Shown one piece after another: positions 7,283 through 16,576 of a DNA stretch of 64,000 bases (position 1 is its first letter; each line of letters opens with the position of its first letter). Location of the stretch: the NCBI RefSeq assembly GCF_905220705.1, contig NZ_CAJNAT010000001.1:1-64000 (forward strand). Direction: 5' to 3'. The position numbers and the translations under genes are program-made. Source of the DNA: Paraburkholderia domus (GTDB lineage: Bacteria > Pseudomonadota > Gammaproteobacteria > Burkholderiales > Burkholderiaceae). The notes under the pieces are model-generated. The model was not told the DNA's origin, made no database searches, and worked only from the letters and a program-made list of their open reading frames with translations.

Positions 7283-9253
7283 CTAGCCGGGACCGCGCGG
7301 CCGGCGCCGCGCTTGCGCCTGCTCGAGCAACGCTTCGAATAGCGCGAGTTCCACCGGCTTGACGAGGTGGGCATCAAAACCGGCCGCCCGAGTCTGCTCG
7401 CGATCGCTTGCGTGACCGAAGCCGGTCATGGTGGCGAACAACGTATCGGCCAAGGCGGGCATTTTGCGCAGCGCCGCGAGCGTTGCGTACCCGTCCATTT
7501 TGGGCATCGCAAGGTCGATTAACGCAAGGTGGGGCGCGAGGCGCGGCGCGACTTCGAGCGCCTGTGGACCGTCGTAGGCAATGCGGACTTCGTGGCCTTT
7601 GAGTTCAAGCAGCATGGCGAGGCTGTCGGCGGAGTCGCGATTATCGTCCACCAGCAGAATTCGCAACGGGGATACTGCGCCTCCTGCCGTACCGGCCTGA
7701 TCTGCCTGTTCGCCGGAAGGCGCTGCGGTAAGCGGCAAACTGAACGTAAACGAACTGCCGCACCCCGCTCCCTCGCTGCTCGCGATGATGCTGCCGCCAT
7801 GCATTTCGACCAGCGATCTGCACAACGTGAGGCCGATGCCCAAGCCTCCCTCGCCCGCGCTTTGGCTATCCTTTTCCTGCGCGAACAACTCGAAGATCGC
7901 ATCCAGCGCACGCACCGGAATGCCGCGGCCATGGTCGCGCACCTCCAGCACGGCCATTTGGTGATCGATGCGCCCGAAGATCTCGATGCGGCTGCCGGTC
8001 GGCGAAAACTTCGACGCGTTGTGCAACAGGTTTTGCAGCACCTGCACGAGCCGCGTCGTGTCTCCGTCGACGATCAGCGGCTCGGCCGGCATGTGCGGCG
8101 CCACACTCTGCTCCCGCGAATCGGTAAACGGCCGCGCCGCTTCGATCGCGCGCGCCACCACTTCAGCCAGATCGACACGCGCAATGCGCAATTCGACCTT
8201 GTCCGACATGATGCGGCCGACGTCGAGCAAATCGTCGACGAGACGCGTGAGATGGGTGACCTGGCGGTCGATCAGATCGCGTGAGCGCGCCAGAGTAGGA
8301 CTCAGACCCGCTTCCAGTTGCATCACGCCGACCGCGTTGCGCACCGGCGCGAGCGGATTGCGCAACTCATGGGCGAGCGTTGCGAGAAACTTGCGCATGC
8401 GCTCGCCGGAGCGCTCCAACTCTTCACGCTCACGGCGCTCGGTCAGATCGCGCGTGACCTTGGCGAACCCACGCAGCTGGTTCGATTCGTCATACACGGC
8501 GGTGATGTTGACGTTGGCCCAGAAGGTCGTGCCGTCCTTGCGCACGCGCCAGCCTTCGTCTTCGACACGGCCAACCTGCCGCGCGATCGCCAGTTCGCGT
8601 GCAGGCTTGCCGGCCGCCGCTTCTTCACGCGGATAGAACGTCGAGAAATGCCGGCCGATGATTTCGTCGCGCGAATAGCCTTTGATGCGCGCCGCGCCTG
8701 CGTTCCAGCTCACAATATAACCGTCCGGATCGAGCATGAAGATCGCGTAGTCTTTCACGTTATCGACCAGCAGACGGAAGCGCTCTTCGCTTTGCCGCAA
8801 CGCTTCCAGATACTCGCGCTGCGCGGTCAGATCGCGGGTAATCTTGGCGAAACCGGTCAGCACACCCGCCTTGTTGCGCACCGCCGTGATGACCACGTTG
8901 CACCAGAAGGTCGTGCCGTCTTTGCGAACCCGCCAACCTTCGTCTTCAAAGCGGCCGGTTAACGCTGCCTGCTGCAACTCATAAGCTGGCCAGCCGCGCG
9001 CCACGGCTTCTGCACAATAGAAACGCGAGAAGTGCTCGCCGATGATCTCGTGCGCCGCGTAGCCCTTCAGCTTCTGCGCGCCGGCATTCCAGCTGACAAT
9101 ATGCCCGGTTGGATCCAGCAGGAAGATTGCGTAGTCTTCGATCGACTGGACCAGCGCCCAGTAATCGACCTCGACGGATGGCTTCGCACGAAGCGAGTGC
9201 GATACGTTGGCAGCCCCGTCGTCATCTGCGGAGCGGGCGTCGAGTTCGTTCAT
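7283..9253 (-). CDS. Hybrid sensor histidine kinase (PAS-PAS-HisKA-HATPase-REC)
   Basis: A soluble protein of 656 residues without membrane segments. Two PAS domains (about 30-130 and 160-260) are near repeats of each other, each with Y-x-VSWNAGA and KDGTTFW signatures. Then come the HisKA dimerisation domain with the phospho-histidine in LAHELRNPLAPVRN (about 290), the ATPase domain (DHGRGIP, GLGIGLTL), and a C-terminal receiver with acidic pocket VDDN, phospho-acceptor in LIDLAMPKMDG and the conserved K in LVKP. PAS redundancy suggests sensing of redox, oxygen or a small ligand in the cytoplasm. No output response regulator lies next to it. An upstream TTG at 9268 would add five residues. 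Confidence 0.9.
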   Translation of the reverse strand: MNELDARSADDDGAANVSHSLRAKPSVEVDYWALVQSIEDYAIFLLDPTGHIVSWNAGAQKLKGYAAHEIIGEHFSRFYCAEAVARGWPAYELQQAALTGRFEDEGWRVRKDGTTFWCNVVITAVRNKAGVLTGFAKITRDLTAQREYLEALRQSEERFRLLVDNVKDYAIFMLDPDGYIVSWNAGAARIKGYSRDEIIGRHFSTFYPREEAAAGKPARELAIARQVGRVEDEGWRVRKDGTTFWANVNITAVYDESNQLRGFAKVTRDLTERREREELERSGERMRKFLATLAHELRNPLAPVRNAVGVMQLEAGLSPTLARSRDLIDRQVTHLTRLVDDLLDVGRIMSDKVELRIARVDLAEVVARAIEAARPFTDSREQSVAPHMPAEPLIVDGDTTRLVQVLQNLLHNASKFSPTGSRIEIFGRIDHQMAVLEVRDHGRGIPVRALDAIFELFAQEKDSQSAGEGGLGIGLTLCRSLVEMHGGSIIASSEGAGCGSSFTFSLPLTAAPSGEQADQAGTAGGAVSPLRILLVDDNRDSADSLAMLLELKGHEVRIAYDGPQALEVAPRLAPHLALIDLAMPKMDGYATLAALRKMPALADTLFATMTGFGHASDREQTRAAGFDAHLVKPVELALFEALLEQAQARRRPRGPG

Positions 9254-9353
9254 AGCCAGAAGGGTCAATGGGTCTGTTCAAACAGCATACACCGGCTCAC
9301 TCGCCTGATTCGGCTGTTGTCCAACCTTACCGCGTCGGCACTTCGGTGGACCT

Positions 9354-10403
9354 TCACCCCGCCGCCCCGACCTTTTCCGCCAGCTTCGCGTCATAACTGG
9401 AATGAACGTGCACTCGCTTTTTCTCCGGATAGGCGTACGTATACGCCTTGCGCAGCGCCAGCGACGCCTCGTGAAAACCGGACAGGATCAGCTTCTGTTT
9501 GTTCGGATAGTTGGCGATGTCGCCGACGGCGAAGATGCCGGGCCGCGAACTTTCGTAGTTGGACGTATCCACATCGACGCGGCCACCGTGGATAGACAGA
9601 TCCCATCGCGCGATCGGTCCAAGATCGGCGACCAATCCGTACAGCACGACGAGTTGCTCGGTGTCGAGCTGCGTTTCGCCTTCAATATGCCGAAGCGCGA
9701 TCGATTTCAACGCATCGCCCTCGACGTTAAGCCCGGAAATCGCGCCGACGATGAAGTCCATCTCCCCCGCCTTCACCGCCCGCCGCATCGACTCGACACT
9801 CGAATCCGTCGCGCTGAAGCCGTTGCGACGATGCACCAGCGTCACGCGCCGCGCGACCTTGCGCAACGCCAGCGCCCAGTCGAGTGCGGAATCGCCGCCG
9901 CCGGCCACCACCACCGTCTTATCGGCGAAATCCGCGAGACGTTTCACACTGTAGTGCACGTGACGCGATTCCAGCGGCACGGCTTCGGCCAGCGCCAGCT
10001 TCTGCGGCACGAACGCACCGTTGCCTGCGGCAAGCAGAATTGCCGCCACGTCGAATAGCAGGCCGCGGTCGGTGCGCACGGTCCAGCGCCCGTCGTCGCG
10101 CTGCTCGACTGACTCGACCCGTTGCTCGAGGTGGATCGGCACATCGAACGGCTTGCATTGCACCATCAAACGCTCGACCAGCTCGCGTGCGGTACACGAG
10201 GGAATCGCGGGAATGTCGTAGATCGGCTTGTCCGGATAGAGCTCGATACACTGCCCGCCTACCTTGTCGAGTCCATCGACAATCTGGCATGACAGCCCGA
10301 TCACACCCGCTTCGAAAGCGGCAAAGAGGCCCACAGGGCCGGCGCCGACAATCAGGACATCGGAGCGAATCGGTTGCGGAAGGTGGTCTGCGGTGGCCGT
10401 CAT
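9354..10403 (-). CDS. Type-2 ferredoxin/flavodoxin-NADP(+) reductase
   Basis: A 349-residue two-dinucleotide-domain flavoprotein of the thioredoxin-reductase-like family (YumC type). The N-terminal FAD motif is VGAGPVGLFAAFEAG; the NADPH motif is VAGGGDSALDWALAL; the C-terminal FAD-contact segment is GIFAVGDIANYPNKQKL. The CxxC redox pair of thioredoxin reductase is absent, which separates it from TrxB and points to electron transfer between NADPH and ferredoxin or flavodoxin. I start at ATG 10403, which has a GAGA-type ribosome site; longer in-frame extensions lack homology. Confidence 0.85.
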   Translation of the reverse strand: MTATADHLPQPIRSDVLIVGAGPVGLFAAFEAGVIGLSCQIVDGLDKVGGQCIELYPDKPIYDIPAIPSCTARELVERLMVQCKPFDVPIHLEQRVESVEQRDDGRWTVRTDRGLLFDVAAILLAAGNGAFVPQKLALAEAVPLESRHVHYSVKRLADFADKTVVVAGGGDSALDWALALRKVARRVTLVHRRNGFSATDSSVESMRRAVKAGEMDFIVGAISGLNVEGDALKSIALRHIEGETQLDTEQLVVLYGLVADLGPIARWDLSIHGGRVDVDTSNYESSRPGIFAVGDIANYPNKQKLILSGFHEASLALRKAYTYAYPEKKRVHVHSSYDAKLAEKVGAAG

Positions 10404-10470
10404 TCGGGATCTCTTCGGGTAGGTCGATGATCCACCATACAGAATCGCCGGAAGCCCGGCAACGATGCCA

Positions 10471-12072
10471 TTACATGCCGTAAGGACGCTTGGGTTCAGC
10501 AGGCGCGGACTCGCGCGCTGCCGCATCGCGTGCGACTTTGAAGGCCGCGGTCAATTCGCTCAATTGCCGTGCCTGATCCGCCAGTGAGTTCGCTGTCGCC
10601 GCGCTTTCTTCGACCAGCGCGGCATTGTGCTGCGTGACCTCATCCATCTGCGTGACAGCGAGGCTCACCTGCCTGATGCCTTCGCTCTGCTCTTTCGAGG
10701 CGGCCGCAATCTCGCCGACGATCCGTGCCACGCGCTCGATTGCCGCTTCGATTTCCTGCATCGTGTCGCCCGCTTCATTGACGAGCCCGGCGCCGCTCTC
10801 GACGCGCGAAGTCGATTCCGCGATCAGCGTGCCGATTTCCTTCGCTGCGGCGGCCGAACGTTGCGCGAGACTGCGCACCTCGCCCGCCACCACGGCGAAG
10901 CCGCGTCCTTCTTCACCCGCGCGCGCGGCTTCGACGGCCGCGTTCAGCGCGAGGATATTGGTCTGAAACGCGATGCCTTCAATCGCGGTAATGATCCCGG
11001 TCATCTTCGACGACCCCGCGTGGATCACACGCATCGTCTCGACCATGCTACCGACCGAACTGCGTCCCCGCGCGGCCATCTCCGAAGCGCGCAGCGCCAG
11101 CTCGCTTGCATGGTGTGCGTTCTCGGCGTTCAGTTGCACGGTCGACGTGAGTTGTTCCATCGCGGCCGCCGTTTCCTCCAGCGACGCCGCCTGCTCCTCC
11201 GTGCGTTGCGACAGATCGAGATTGCCCGCAGCAATCTGTTGCGTCGACGAAGCGATCGAGTGCGAGCCGGCGCGGACAGTGGTAACGGTAGCGCCAAGCT
11301 TGTCCTGCATGGATGCAACACCGCGCAGCAGCGTCGCCATTTCGTCGTTCGAGCGGATTGGCACGTGCGTGGTCAATTCGCCGGCGGCGATGGCATCGAA
11401 CTGGCGCAGCGCGTCGTTCAGCGGCCCCATGATCGCGCGACGCAACGTGCGCCAACTGACGAACGCCACCGTCAGACCCACCAGAACGCTGCCGATACAC
11501 GCAACCAGCAGCGTGTGAAACAGCGTGGCTGAGCGCTCGCTCGCGTCGCTCGCCTGCTGGTTCAGATAGTCCTCCAGCGCGCTTTGACTCGTGTTCATTG
11601 CCGTGTAGAGACCAATCAGATGATTCGCGCGGTTTTCGTCCATCCAGGTTGCGTCGCCCGTGCGAATGGCATCGACCAGTTTGTCGATCGCGTCGCGCCG
11701 CACAGCGGTGCGCTTCGCGTCGAGATCGTCGGTGAGACGTTGCAGTTCAGGCGTTTTCGGCAGATCGCGAAAGCTGTTCCACCACTTGTCCGAATCGGCG
11801 AGCAGCATGCGGGCGCGGTCGAGTTGCGCGCTCAATTGCGGCGAATGGGGATTACTCATTGCCCAGTCGAGGCCGAAGCGTGCGCGGGACATTGCCGTGC
11901 CCGATTTACCGAGCGCCACGACCGACGCGAAATGCACCGTGTAAGCGTCGCGCTGCGCCTCGTTGCTCTCGTCCATCCCAAGGATGCCGAGCGCGCCGGT
12001 GGCAATCAGCAGCACGCCGAGAAACGCGATGGTGATCGCGATCCGTAGATTGATGGTCAGGTTTTTGGTCAT
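10471..12072 (-). CDS. Methyl-accepting chemotaxis protein (Tar-like, four-helix sensor)
   Basis: A 533-residue chemoreceptor. TM1 lies near residues 10-32, a periplasmic four-helix-bundle ligand domain follows, TM2 is near 190-212, then HAMP and the cytoplasmic signalling domain with the hairpin tip [20 protein letters not shown]. The C-terminus ends in KRPYGM, without the NWETF-like pentapeptide that tethers CheR/CheB, unlike the second receptor at 30501. It has no neighbouring che genes. Its promoter region at 12214-12269 carries repeated CATATGGA sites. Confidence 0.9.
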   Translation of the reverse strand: MTKNLTINLRIAITIAFLGVLLIATGALGILGMDESNEAQRDAYTVHFASVVALGKSGTAMSRARFGLDWAMSNPHSPQLSAQLDRARMLLADSDKWWNSFRDLPKTPELQRLTDDLDAKRTAVRRDAIDKLVDAIRTGDATWMDENRANHLIGLYTAMNTSQSALEDYLNQQASDASERSATLFHTLLVACIGSVLVGLTVAFVSWRTLRRAIMGPLNDALRQFDAIAAGELTTHVPIRSNDEMATLLRGVASMQDKLGATVTTVRAGSHSIASSTQQIAAGNLDLSQRTEEQAASLEETAAAMEQLTSTVQLNAENAHHASELALRASEMAARGRSSVGSMVETMRVIHAGSSKMTGIITAIEGIAFQTNILALNAAVEAARAGEEGRGFAVVAGEVRSLAQRSAAAAKEIGTLIAESTSRVESGAGLVNEAGDTMQEIEAAIERVARIVGEIAAASKEQSEGIRQVSLAVTQMDEVTQHNAALVEESAATANSLADQARQLSELTAAFKVARDAAARESAPAEPKRPYGM

Positions 12073-12144
12073 CGTGGTTGTTGTCTCTTTTGTAGCGCTG
12101 GTCGGCCTGGCTCTTTGGCTCGTGACGTGGGGCCCCCGCGCACG

Positions 12145-12177
12145 CGTGAAAGGCGGCGTGTCCCGCGGCCTTTCACG
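12145..12177. other. Stem-loop upstream of the chemoreceptor gene
   Basis: CGTGAAAGG (12145-12153) pairs with CCTTTCACG (12169-12177), 9 bp with a 15-base loop. It lies in the predicted 5' leader of the chemoreceptor mRNA. A U-rich tail exists only on the plus strand, so it is not a good terminator for the minus-strand LysR gene. Confidence 0.4.
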
Positions 12178-12213
12178 TGGCTATTTCTTTCTGTTTTGAC
12201 GATTTATGTTCCA

Positions 12214-12269
12214 CATATGGACATAACAACCGCATATGGAAAGTATAGCGATTCGCCCTGACAGTAAAA
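12214..12269 (-). promoter_or_regulatory. Candidate chemoreceptor promoter with repeated CATATGGA
   Basis: Minus-strand TTTACT (12269-12264), 16-base spacer, TATACT (12247-12242). Two copies of CATATGGA (12214-12221 and 12233-12240 on the plus strand), 19 bp apart, cover the expected transcription start, a position typical of a repressor site. Confidence 0.4.
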
Positions 12270-12316
12270 AATTAAATTCGCGAGGCGCGGCAAGCGCGCA
12301 ACAAACGCCTACGGCT

Positions 12317-13177
12317 TCACTCGCCAATCCACGACCCACGCAAATCGCTGTCGTGCAGTAATTGCAGCAACGTGCCCGCCGGACGGCTAAGCCGTTTGGC
12401 GGCCAGCGCGATAAATTCGACCGATGGCAGCGTCGGCAGACTGGCCGCGTTGAGCGGCAGCGCGAGGCCCCGCGCCGCCAGATACTGTGGACGAACCGTA
12501 ATGCCGAGCCCGCCGCGCGCGGCCGCGATGCAGCCCGCGTGGCTGCTGCTCGTGCACACCACCTGCCAGCTAAAACCGGCCTCGGCGAGGGCATCGAGCA
12601 CCACTGCGCGCGTCACGCTCGGCTCGGCGACCAGAATCAACGGCAACGGCTGACTGAGATCGACCCGCGTGCCGATGCGCGCCAGCCACTCCAACCGCCC
12701 CGTGAAAAGCGGCACACCGCGCCGGTCACCCAGACGGCGCTTGCCGACCAGCAGATCGATCGACCCGGCGTCCAGCAACTCATACAGCTTGCCGGTCATG
12801 CCGATCGTGATTTCCAGCTCGACATCGGGATGCGCGTCGCGAAAAGCCGCCAGCACCGTAGGCAGCGGCCCGAGCGCGACGTCGTCCGATGAACCGAGCC
12901 GCACGCGCCCTTTCAGGCGCGGTGCGCGAAACTGCGACTCGGCCCGTGCGAGTGCTTGCAGGATCACACTGGCGTGCGCGAGCATGGCCTCGCCGTCCGG
13001 GGTCATCGCGAGCGAATGGGTGTCGCGCACGAACAGGCGCCGCCCGACGCTCTGTTCGAGCCGACGGATATGTTCGCTGACGCTCGACTGCGTGAGATCG
13101 AGTTGCCGCCCTGCCTCGGTGAAGCTATGGCAGGCTGCGACGGTTGCGAAGGTCTTGAGCCAGATGGGATTGAGCAT
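12317..13177 (-). CDS. LysR-family regulator of the divergent MFS gene
   Basis: A 286-residue LTTR. The winged helix-turn-helix occupies residues 1-60 (FTEAGRQLDLTQSSVSEHIR as the recognition region) and the effector-binding domain the rest. The gene is divergent from the MdtD-like transporter, and the space between them holds an ideal T-N11-A LysR box (13195-13215), so it very likely controls that transporter and itself. Confidence 0.85.
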   Translation of the reverse strand: MLNPIWLKTFATVAACHSFTEAGRQLDLTQSSVSEHIRRLEQSVGRRLFVRDTHSLAMTPDGEAMLAHASVILQALARAESQFRAPRLKGRVRLGSSDDVALGPLPTVLAAFRDAHPDVELEITIGMTGKLYELLDAGSIDLLVGKRRLGDRRGVPLFTGRLEWLARIGTRVDLSQPLPLILVAEPSVTRAVVLDALAEAGFSWQVVCTSSSHAGCIAAARGGLGITVRPQYLAARGLALPLNAASLPTLPSVEFIALAAKRLSRPAGTLLQLLHDSDLRGSWIGE

Positions 13178-13194
13178 GGATCATTGTCGCCCTG

Positions 13195-13215
13195 GTTATC
13201 GGCAAAGTCGATAAC
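13195..13215. promoter_or_regulatory. LysR box (perfect 7+7 bp inverted repeat)
   Basis: GTTATCG-N7-CGATAAC contains TTATCG-N7-CGATAA, the T-N11-A pattern of LTTR recognition sites. It lies 18 bp before the LysR start codon and about 135 bp before the transporter start. Confidence 0.65.
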
Positions 13216-13349
13216 AGTCAGCGCCGCTAGTGGGGTTCCCGATTGACGACGATGTCAATATGATGACCGAATCCCCCCAACGATTGGATTGCTCCGGGCG
13301 GCGGAGCCGCCGGTCTGTCCGCCCCACCGCCCTCGTAGCCCGATTGACC

Positions 13350-14750
13350 ATGAACAAGGATTCCGCCCAGACCGCACTGCTCTGGATCGTCGCCGCCGGC
13401 TTTTTCATGCAGTCGCTCGACACGACGATCGTCAACACCGCGTTGCCGTCGATTGCGCACAGCCTGCACGTCGCGCCCCTCGCGATGCAGCCGATCGTGG
13501 TCGCCTATACGCTGACGATGGCGATGCTCACCCCCGCTTCGGGCTGGCTCGCCGACCGCTTCGGCACGCGGCGTGTCTATTTCGTGGCGATCCTCGTGTT
13601 CGTGCTCGGATCGATCTGCTGTGCGAGCGCGCATACGCTCGGCCAACTGGTCATGGCGCGGGTTCTGCAAGGGCTGGGTGGCTCGATGCTGCTGCCGATC
13701 GGCCGGCTCGCCGTCCTGCGCAGCGTCTCGAGCGAGCAATACGTGTCGGCGCTCGCGTTCATTTCGATTGCCGGCCAGTTGGGGCCGATCGCCGGTCCGA
13801 CGCTCGGCGGCTGGTTCGTTGAGGCCATCACGTGGCACTGGATCTTTCTGATCAATGTGCCGATCGGTGCATTCGGTCTCTATGCGGTACAGCGGTTTTT
13901 GCCGGCGCATGGCGAAGCCGAGGCGCCGCCGTTCGACTTCGTCGGTTGTGGGCTGCTGTCGCTGTGCATGATCGCGTTTTCGCTGGCCGTCGACGCGCCG
14001 GTCGAGACGCACCGCGCGGCGGTGTCGGCGGGTCTCTTCGCGCTCGCTGTGGTCAGCGCGCTCGCCTACATTCCGCACGCGAGGCGCCGTAGCAATCCGC
14101 TCTTCAAACTCTCGCTCTTCAGCGAGCCGAATTTTAGCGTCGGCCTGATCGGCAACCTGGTGTGCCGCATCGGCTCGAGCGCCGTACCGTTCCTGGTGCC
14201 GTTGCTGCTGCAATTGCAGCTCGGCTACTCGCCGCTGCATTCCGGCCTGATGATGCTGCCCGCCGCACTGGCCGGCACCCTCACCAAACGCTGGATTGCG
14301 CCGCTCGTGCGCCGCTATGGCTATGACACGTTCCTGCTCGTCAACACGGTGATCGTGGGGTCGGCGATCGTTGCGTTCGCATTGATTACGCGTGGTACGC
14401 CGCTCATCGTCGAGATCGTGATTCTGGCTGTGTTCGGCGGCGCCAACTCCATGCAATTCGCGGCGATGAATAGCGTCACGCTCAAAGGCCTCTCGCATGA
14501 GGATGCCGGCAGCGGCAACAGCCTCTTTTCGATGGTGCAGATGCTGGCGATCGGACTGGGCGTCTCGATCGGCGGCGGGCTGGTGAATCTGTTCTCGGCG
14601 CAATGGGGATCGGCTGCGCTCGGGTTCCGCCTGAGCTTCATCTGCGTGGGCATCATCACGCTGGTGTCCGCATGGGTGTTTCGCCATCTCGACGAGGCGC
14701 CCGTCACGCGCGACGTGCGTGGCCAGGCGACCCAGGGCGCGGGGCGCTGA
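13350..14750 (+). CDS. MFS multidrug transporter, MdtD-like
   Basis: A 466-residue DHA2-type permease. The opening LLWIVAAGFFMQSLDTTIVN and the segment GWLADRFGTRRVYF closely follow E. coli MdtD, as does WHWIFLINVPIGAFGLY. About 14 membrane segments are visible. Proton-driven efflux is expected; the substrate is unknown. I chose ATG 13350 because TM1 begins there; the in-frame region back to 13230 is low-complexity, Arg-rich, and lies in the regulator-operator space. Probably controlled by the divergent LysR gene. Confidence 0.85.
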   Translation: MNKDSAQTALLWIVAAGFFMQSLDTTIVNTALPSIAHSLHVAPLAMQPIVVAYTLTMAMLTPASGWLADRFGTRRVYFVAILVFVLGSICCASAHTLGQLVMARVLQGLGGSMLLPIGRLAVLRSVSSEQYVSALAFISIAGQLGPIAGPTLGGWFVEAITWHWIFLINVPIGAFGLYAVQRFLPAHGEAEAPPFDFVGCGLLSLCMIAFSLAVDAPVETHRAAVSAGLFALAVVSALAYIPHARRRSNPLFKLSLFSEPNFSVGLIGNLVCRIGSSAVPFLVPLLLQLQLGYSPLHSGLMMLPAALAGTLTKRWIAPLVRRYGYDTFLLVNTVIVGSAIVAFALITRGTPLIVEIVILAVFGGANSMQFAAMNSVTLKGLSHEDAGSGNSLFSMVQMLAIGLGVSIGGGLVNLFSAQWGSAALGFRLSFICVGIITLVSAWVFRHLDEAPVTRDVRGQATQGAGR

Positions 14751-14908
14751 ATAGCCTGTTTCAATCCGCAAAACGGATGCCGGAAAACCCCTCACACGCT
14801 TTGACCCGATCCGCTCGGACAGGCGGCGTTTCCCGATGCCTGCGCATGAATTCAAACGGTGTTTCGCGTTAGCATGTCACGCATTAATGCATAACAAAGG
14901 AATATCAC

Positions 14909-15838
14909 ATGCCATTTGACGAGCGCATGCTGAACGGCATGGGCGTGCTGACCGCGATCGTCGACTGCGGCAGTTTTGCGGCGGCAGGCGTTGCGCTCGA
15001 TATGTCGCAATCCGGGGTCAGCCGTTCGGTTGCACGGCTCGAAACACGCCTTGGCATCCGCCTATTCGACCGCACCACCCGCTCGGTCACGCTGACGGAC
15101 GAAGGCCGGCGCTTTTACGAACAGATCGTGCCGCTGCTCGGTGGACTCGAAGAAGCGGCGGCTTCGGCGGCTCAGGGTGCGACTGCGGTTCGCGGACGTT
15201 TGCGCGTGAACATGGACCCGTTCTTTTCGCGTCTCGTACTGGGGCCGAGGCTCGGCAGCTTCATCGATAAACACGCCGATCTGCAACTCGAGTTGATCAC
15301 GCGTGACCAGTTAGGCGATATGGTCGCCGACGGTTTCGATCTGGCGATCCGTTTCGGCGACCCGCCGGTTTCAACGCTGATTGCACGTAAGCTGATCGAC
15401 ACGCGGATTCTGACCGTGGCTGCGCCGTCGTATCTGAGGAAACATGGACATCCGGCGAGCCCGGCCGAACTCGAAGGCGGCAAACACGTGTGCATCAAGT
15501 TCCGTGATCCCCTAACGGGTTACCCGTTCAGCTGGGAGTTTCATCGCGGACGCAAGAAGATCGTGATTACACCGCAAGGCAGCCTGACCGTGAACGACGT
15601 CGGCACCTTACATAGCGTGTGCGCCGCGGGCCAGGGTGTCGCGCAGATTCTCGCGCTCGGCGCCGAGTCGTTGCTCGCCACCGGCAAACTGGTCGAACTG
15701 TTTCCCGACTGGGGCGACGAGGTTTATCCGCTGTATGCGCTCTATCCTTCGCGGCATCATCCACCGGCGAAGGTACGGGCATTCTTCGAGTTCATCGTTT
15801 CGCTGACTGGCGGCTCGATACGCGAACCGGCCGCCTGA
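14909..15838 (+). CDS. LysR-family transcriptional regulator
   Basis: A 309-residue LTTR: helix-turn-helix in residues 10-65 (SFAAAGVALDMSQSGVSRSV) and a CrgA-type effector domain. A strong ribosome site AAAGGAA precedes ATG 14909. A perfect palindrome GCATTAATGC at 14881-14890 lies just upstream and may be the autoregulatory site. No obvious divergent target: its neighbours are the convergent DUF1488 gene and the co-directional MFS gene. Confidence 0.85.
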   Translation: MPFDERMLNGMGVLTAIVDCGSFAAAGVALDMSQSGVSRSVARLETRLGIRLFDRTTRSVTLTDEGRRFYEQIVPLLGGLEEAAASAAQGATAVRGRLRVNMDPFFSRLVLGPRLGSFIDKHADLQLELITRDQLGDMVADGFDLAIRFGDPPVSTLIARKLIDTRILTVAAPSYLRKHGHPASPAELEGGKHVCIKFRDPLTGYPFSWEFHRGRKKIVITPQGSLTVNDVGTLHSVCAAGQGVAQILALGAESLLATGKLVELFPDWGDEVYPLYALYPSRHHPPAKVRAFFEFIVSLTGGSIREPAA

Positions 15839-15945
15839 ATCTCGGCTGGGTGAGCACGATAGCCTACCCAAAGCTAACGAGCGGCAACTACTGGGGCATC
15901 GGCGTGGCGGCGCATGGCAGGTCCGTTTGGACGCGCCGCGCTGTT

Positions 15946-16197
15946 TCAAGCAATCGTATACCGGTTTTGCGGACCGCCGACATACAGACCGCGAGCGAGC
16001 GCGAGGATTTGCTCGCGATGACGGTCAAAGGCCGCCAGCACTGCCGGTTCGTCAGAGCCGACGCTCGGGCTCAGATTCGAAATGACCGAATCGTTGACAG
16101 TGAAAGCAATTTCGCGGGCGTTGTCGTAGCCCCAGAAATTGACGCAGTGATGGAAGGCGTCGTAGCTGCGGCTTGGGTTCGGGAAGTTGAGGGACAT
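15946..16197 (-). CDS. DUF1488 domain protein
   Basis: An 83-residue protein beginning MSLNFPNPSRSYD and containing VNFWGYDNAREIAFTVND, the signature of DUF1488, a small family of unknown function common in Burkholderiaceae. GGGAG seven bases before ATG 16197 fixes the start; the longer frame to 16254 lacks a ribosome site. No membrane or signal sequence. Confidence 0.8.
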   Translation of the reverse strand: MSLNFPNPSRSYDAFHHCVNFWGYDNAREIAFTVNDSVISNLSPSVGSDEPAVLAAFDRHREQILALARGLYVGGPQNRYTIA

Positions 16198-16576
16198 GTC
16201 ACGCTCCCGTGGTTTTTCCTTCTCCACGGTGCGCTGAATGTGGGGCGCGGTCAAGGTGTTGATTGTAAAAGGGCACTGCCCGAGCGCAACGATGAGGGAC
16301 GCAATCAGTCTCCCGCCGACCGGCCGGGAAAGAAACCTGGCGAGGGCGAACCGTCAGTCAGTTGAAATATCAAGCGCTAGTCTGCGAGCGGCTTTGCTGC
16401 GTTTAGGCGGCAAAGCCGCATAATTTTTCCCTTCTAAACCCTTTCAGAAGGCAGACATTTTTTCCGAATTATTACCAATTATTTTTTTGGCGTGATGGAC
16501 TATTTTTCTGCATGCAGCGATGTGTGCGCCACGCGAACCGGCTGCCGCCCCTTAACAGATAAAAAAGGCGACGCTC
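16198..16576. other. Intergenic region with AT-rich segment before the glycosyltransferase gene
   Basis: About 380 bp without a supportable gene. Positions 16420-16495 are strikingly AT-rich for this genome, with several T runs and a small CCTTCT/AGAAGG stem-loop. This is a plausible promoter/UP-element or silencer-binding zone for the glycosyltransferase gene. Confidence 0.4.

Noticed and set aside
13227..14855. 542-codon minus-strand frame opposite the MdtD-like gene
   Set aside because: Antisense shadow; no motif, highly charged repetitive composition, and the plus-strand transporter is certain.
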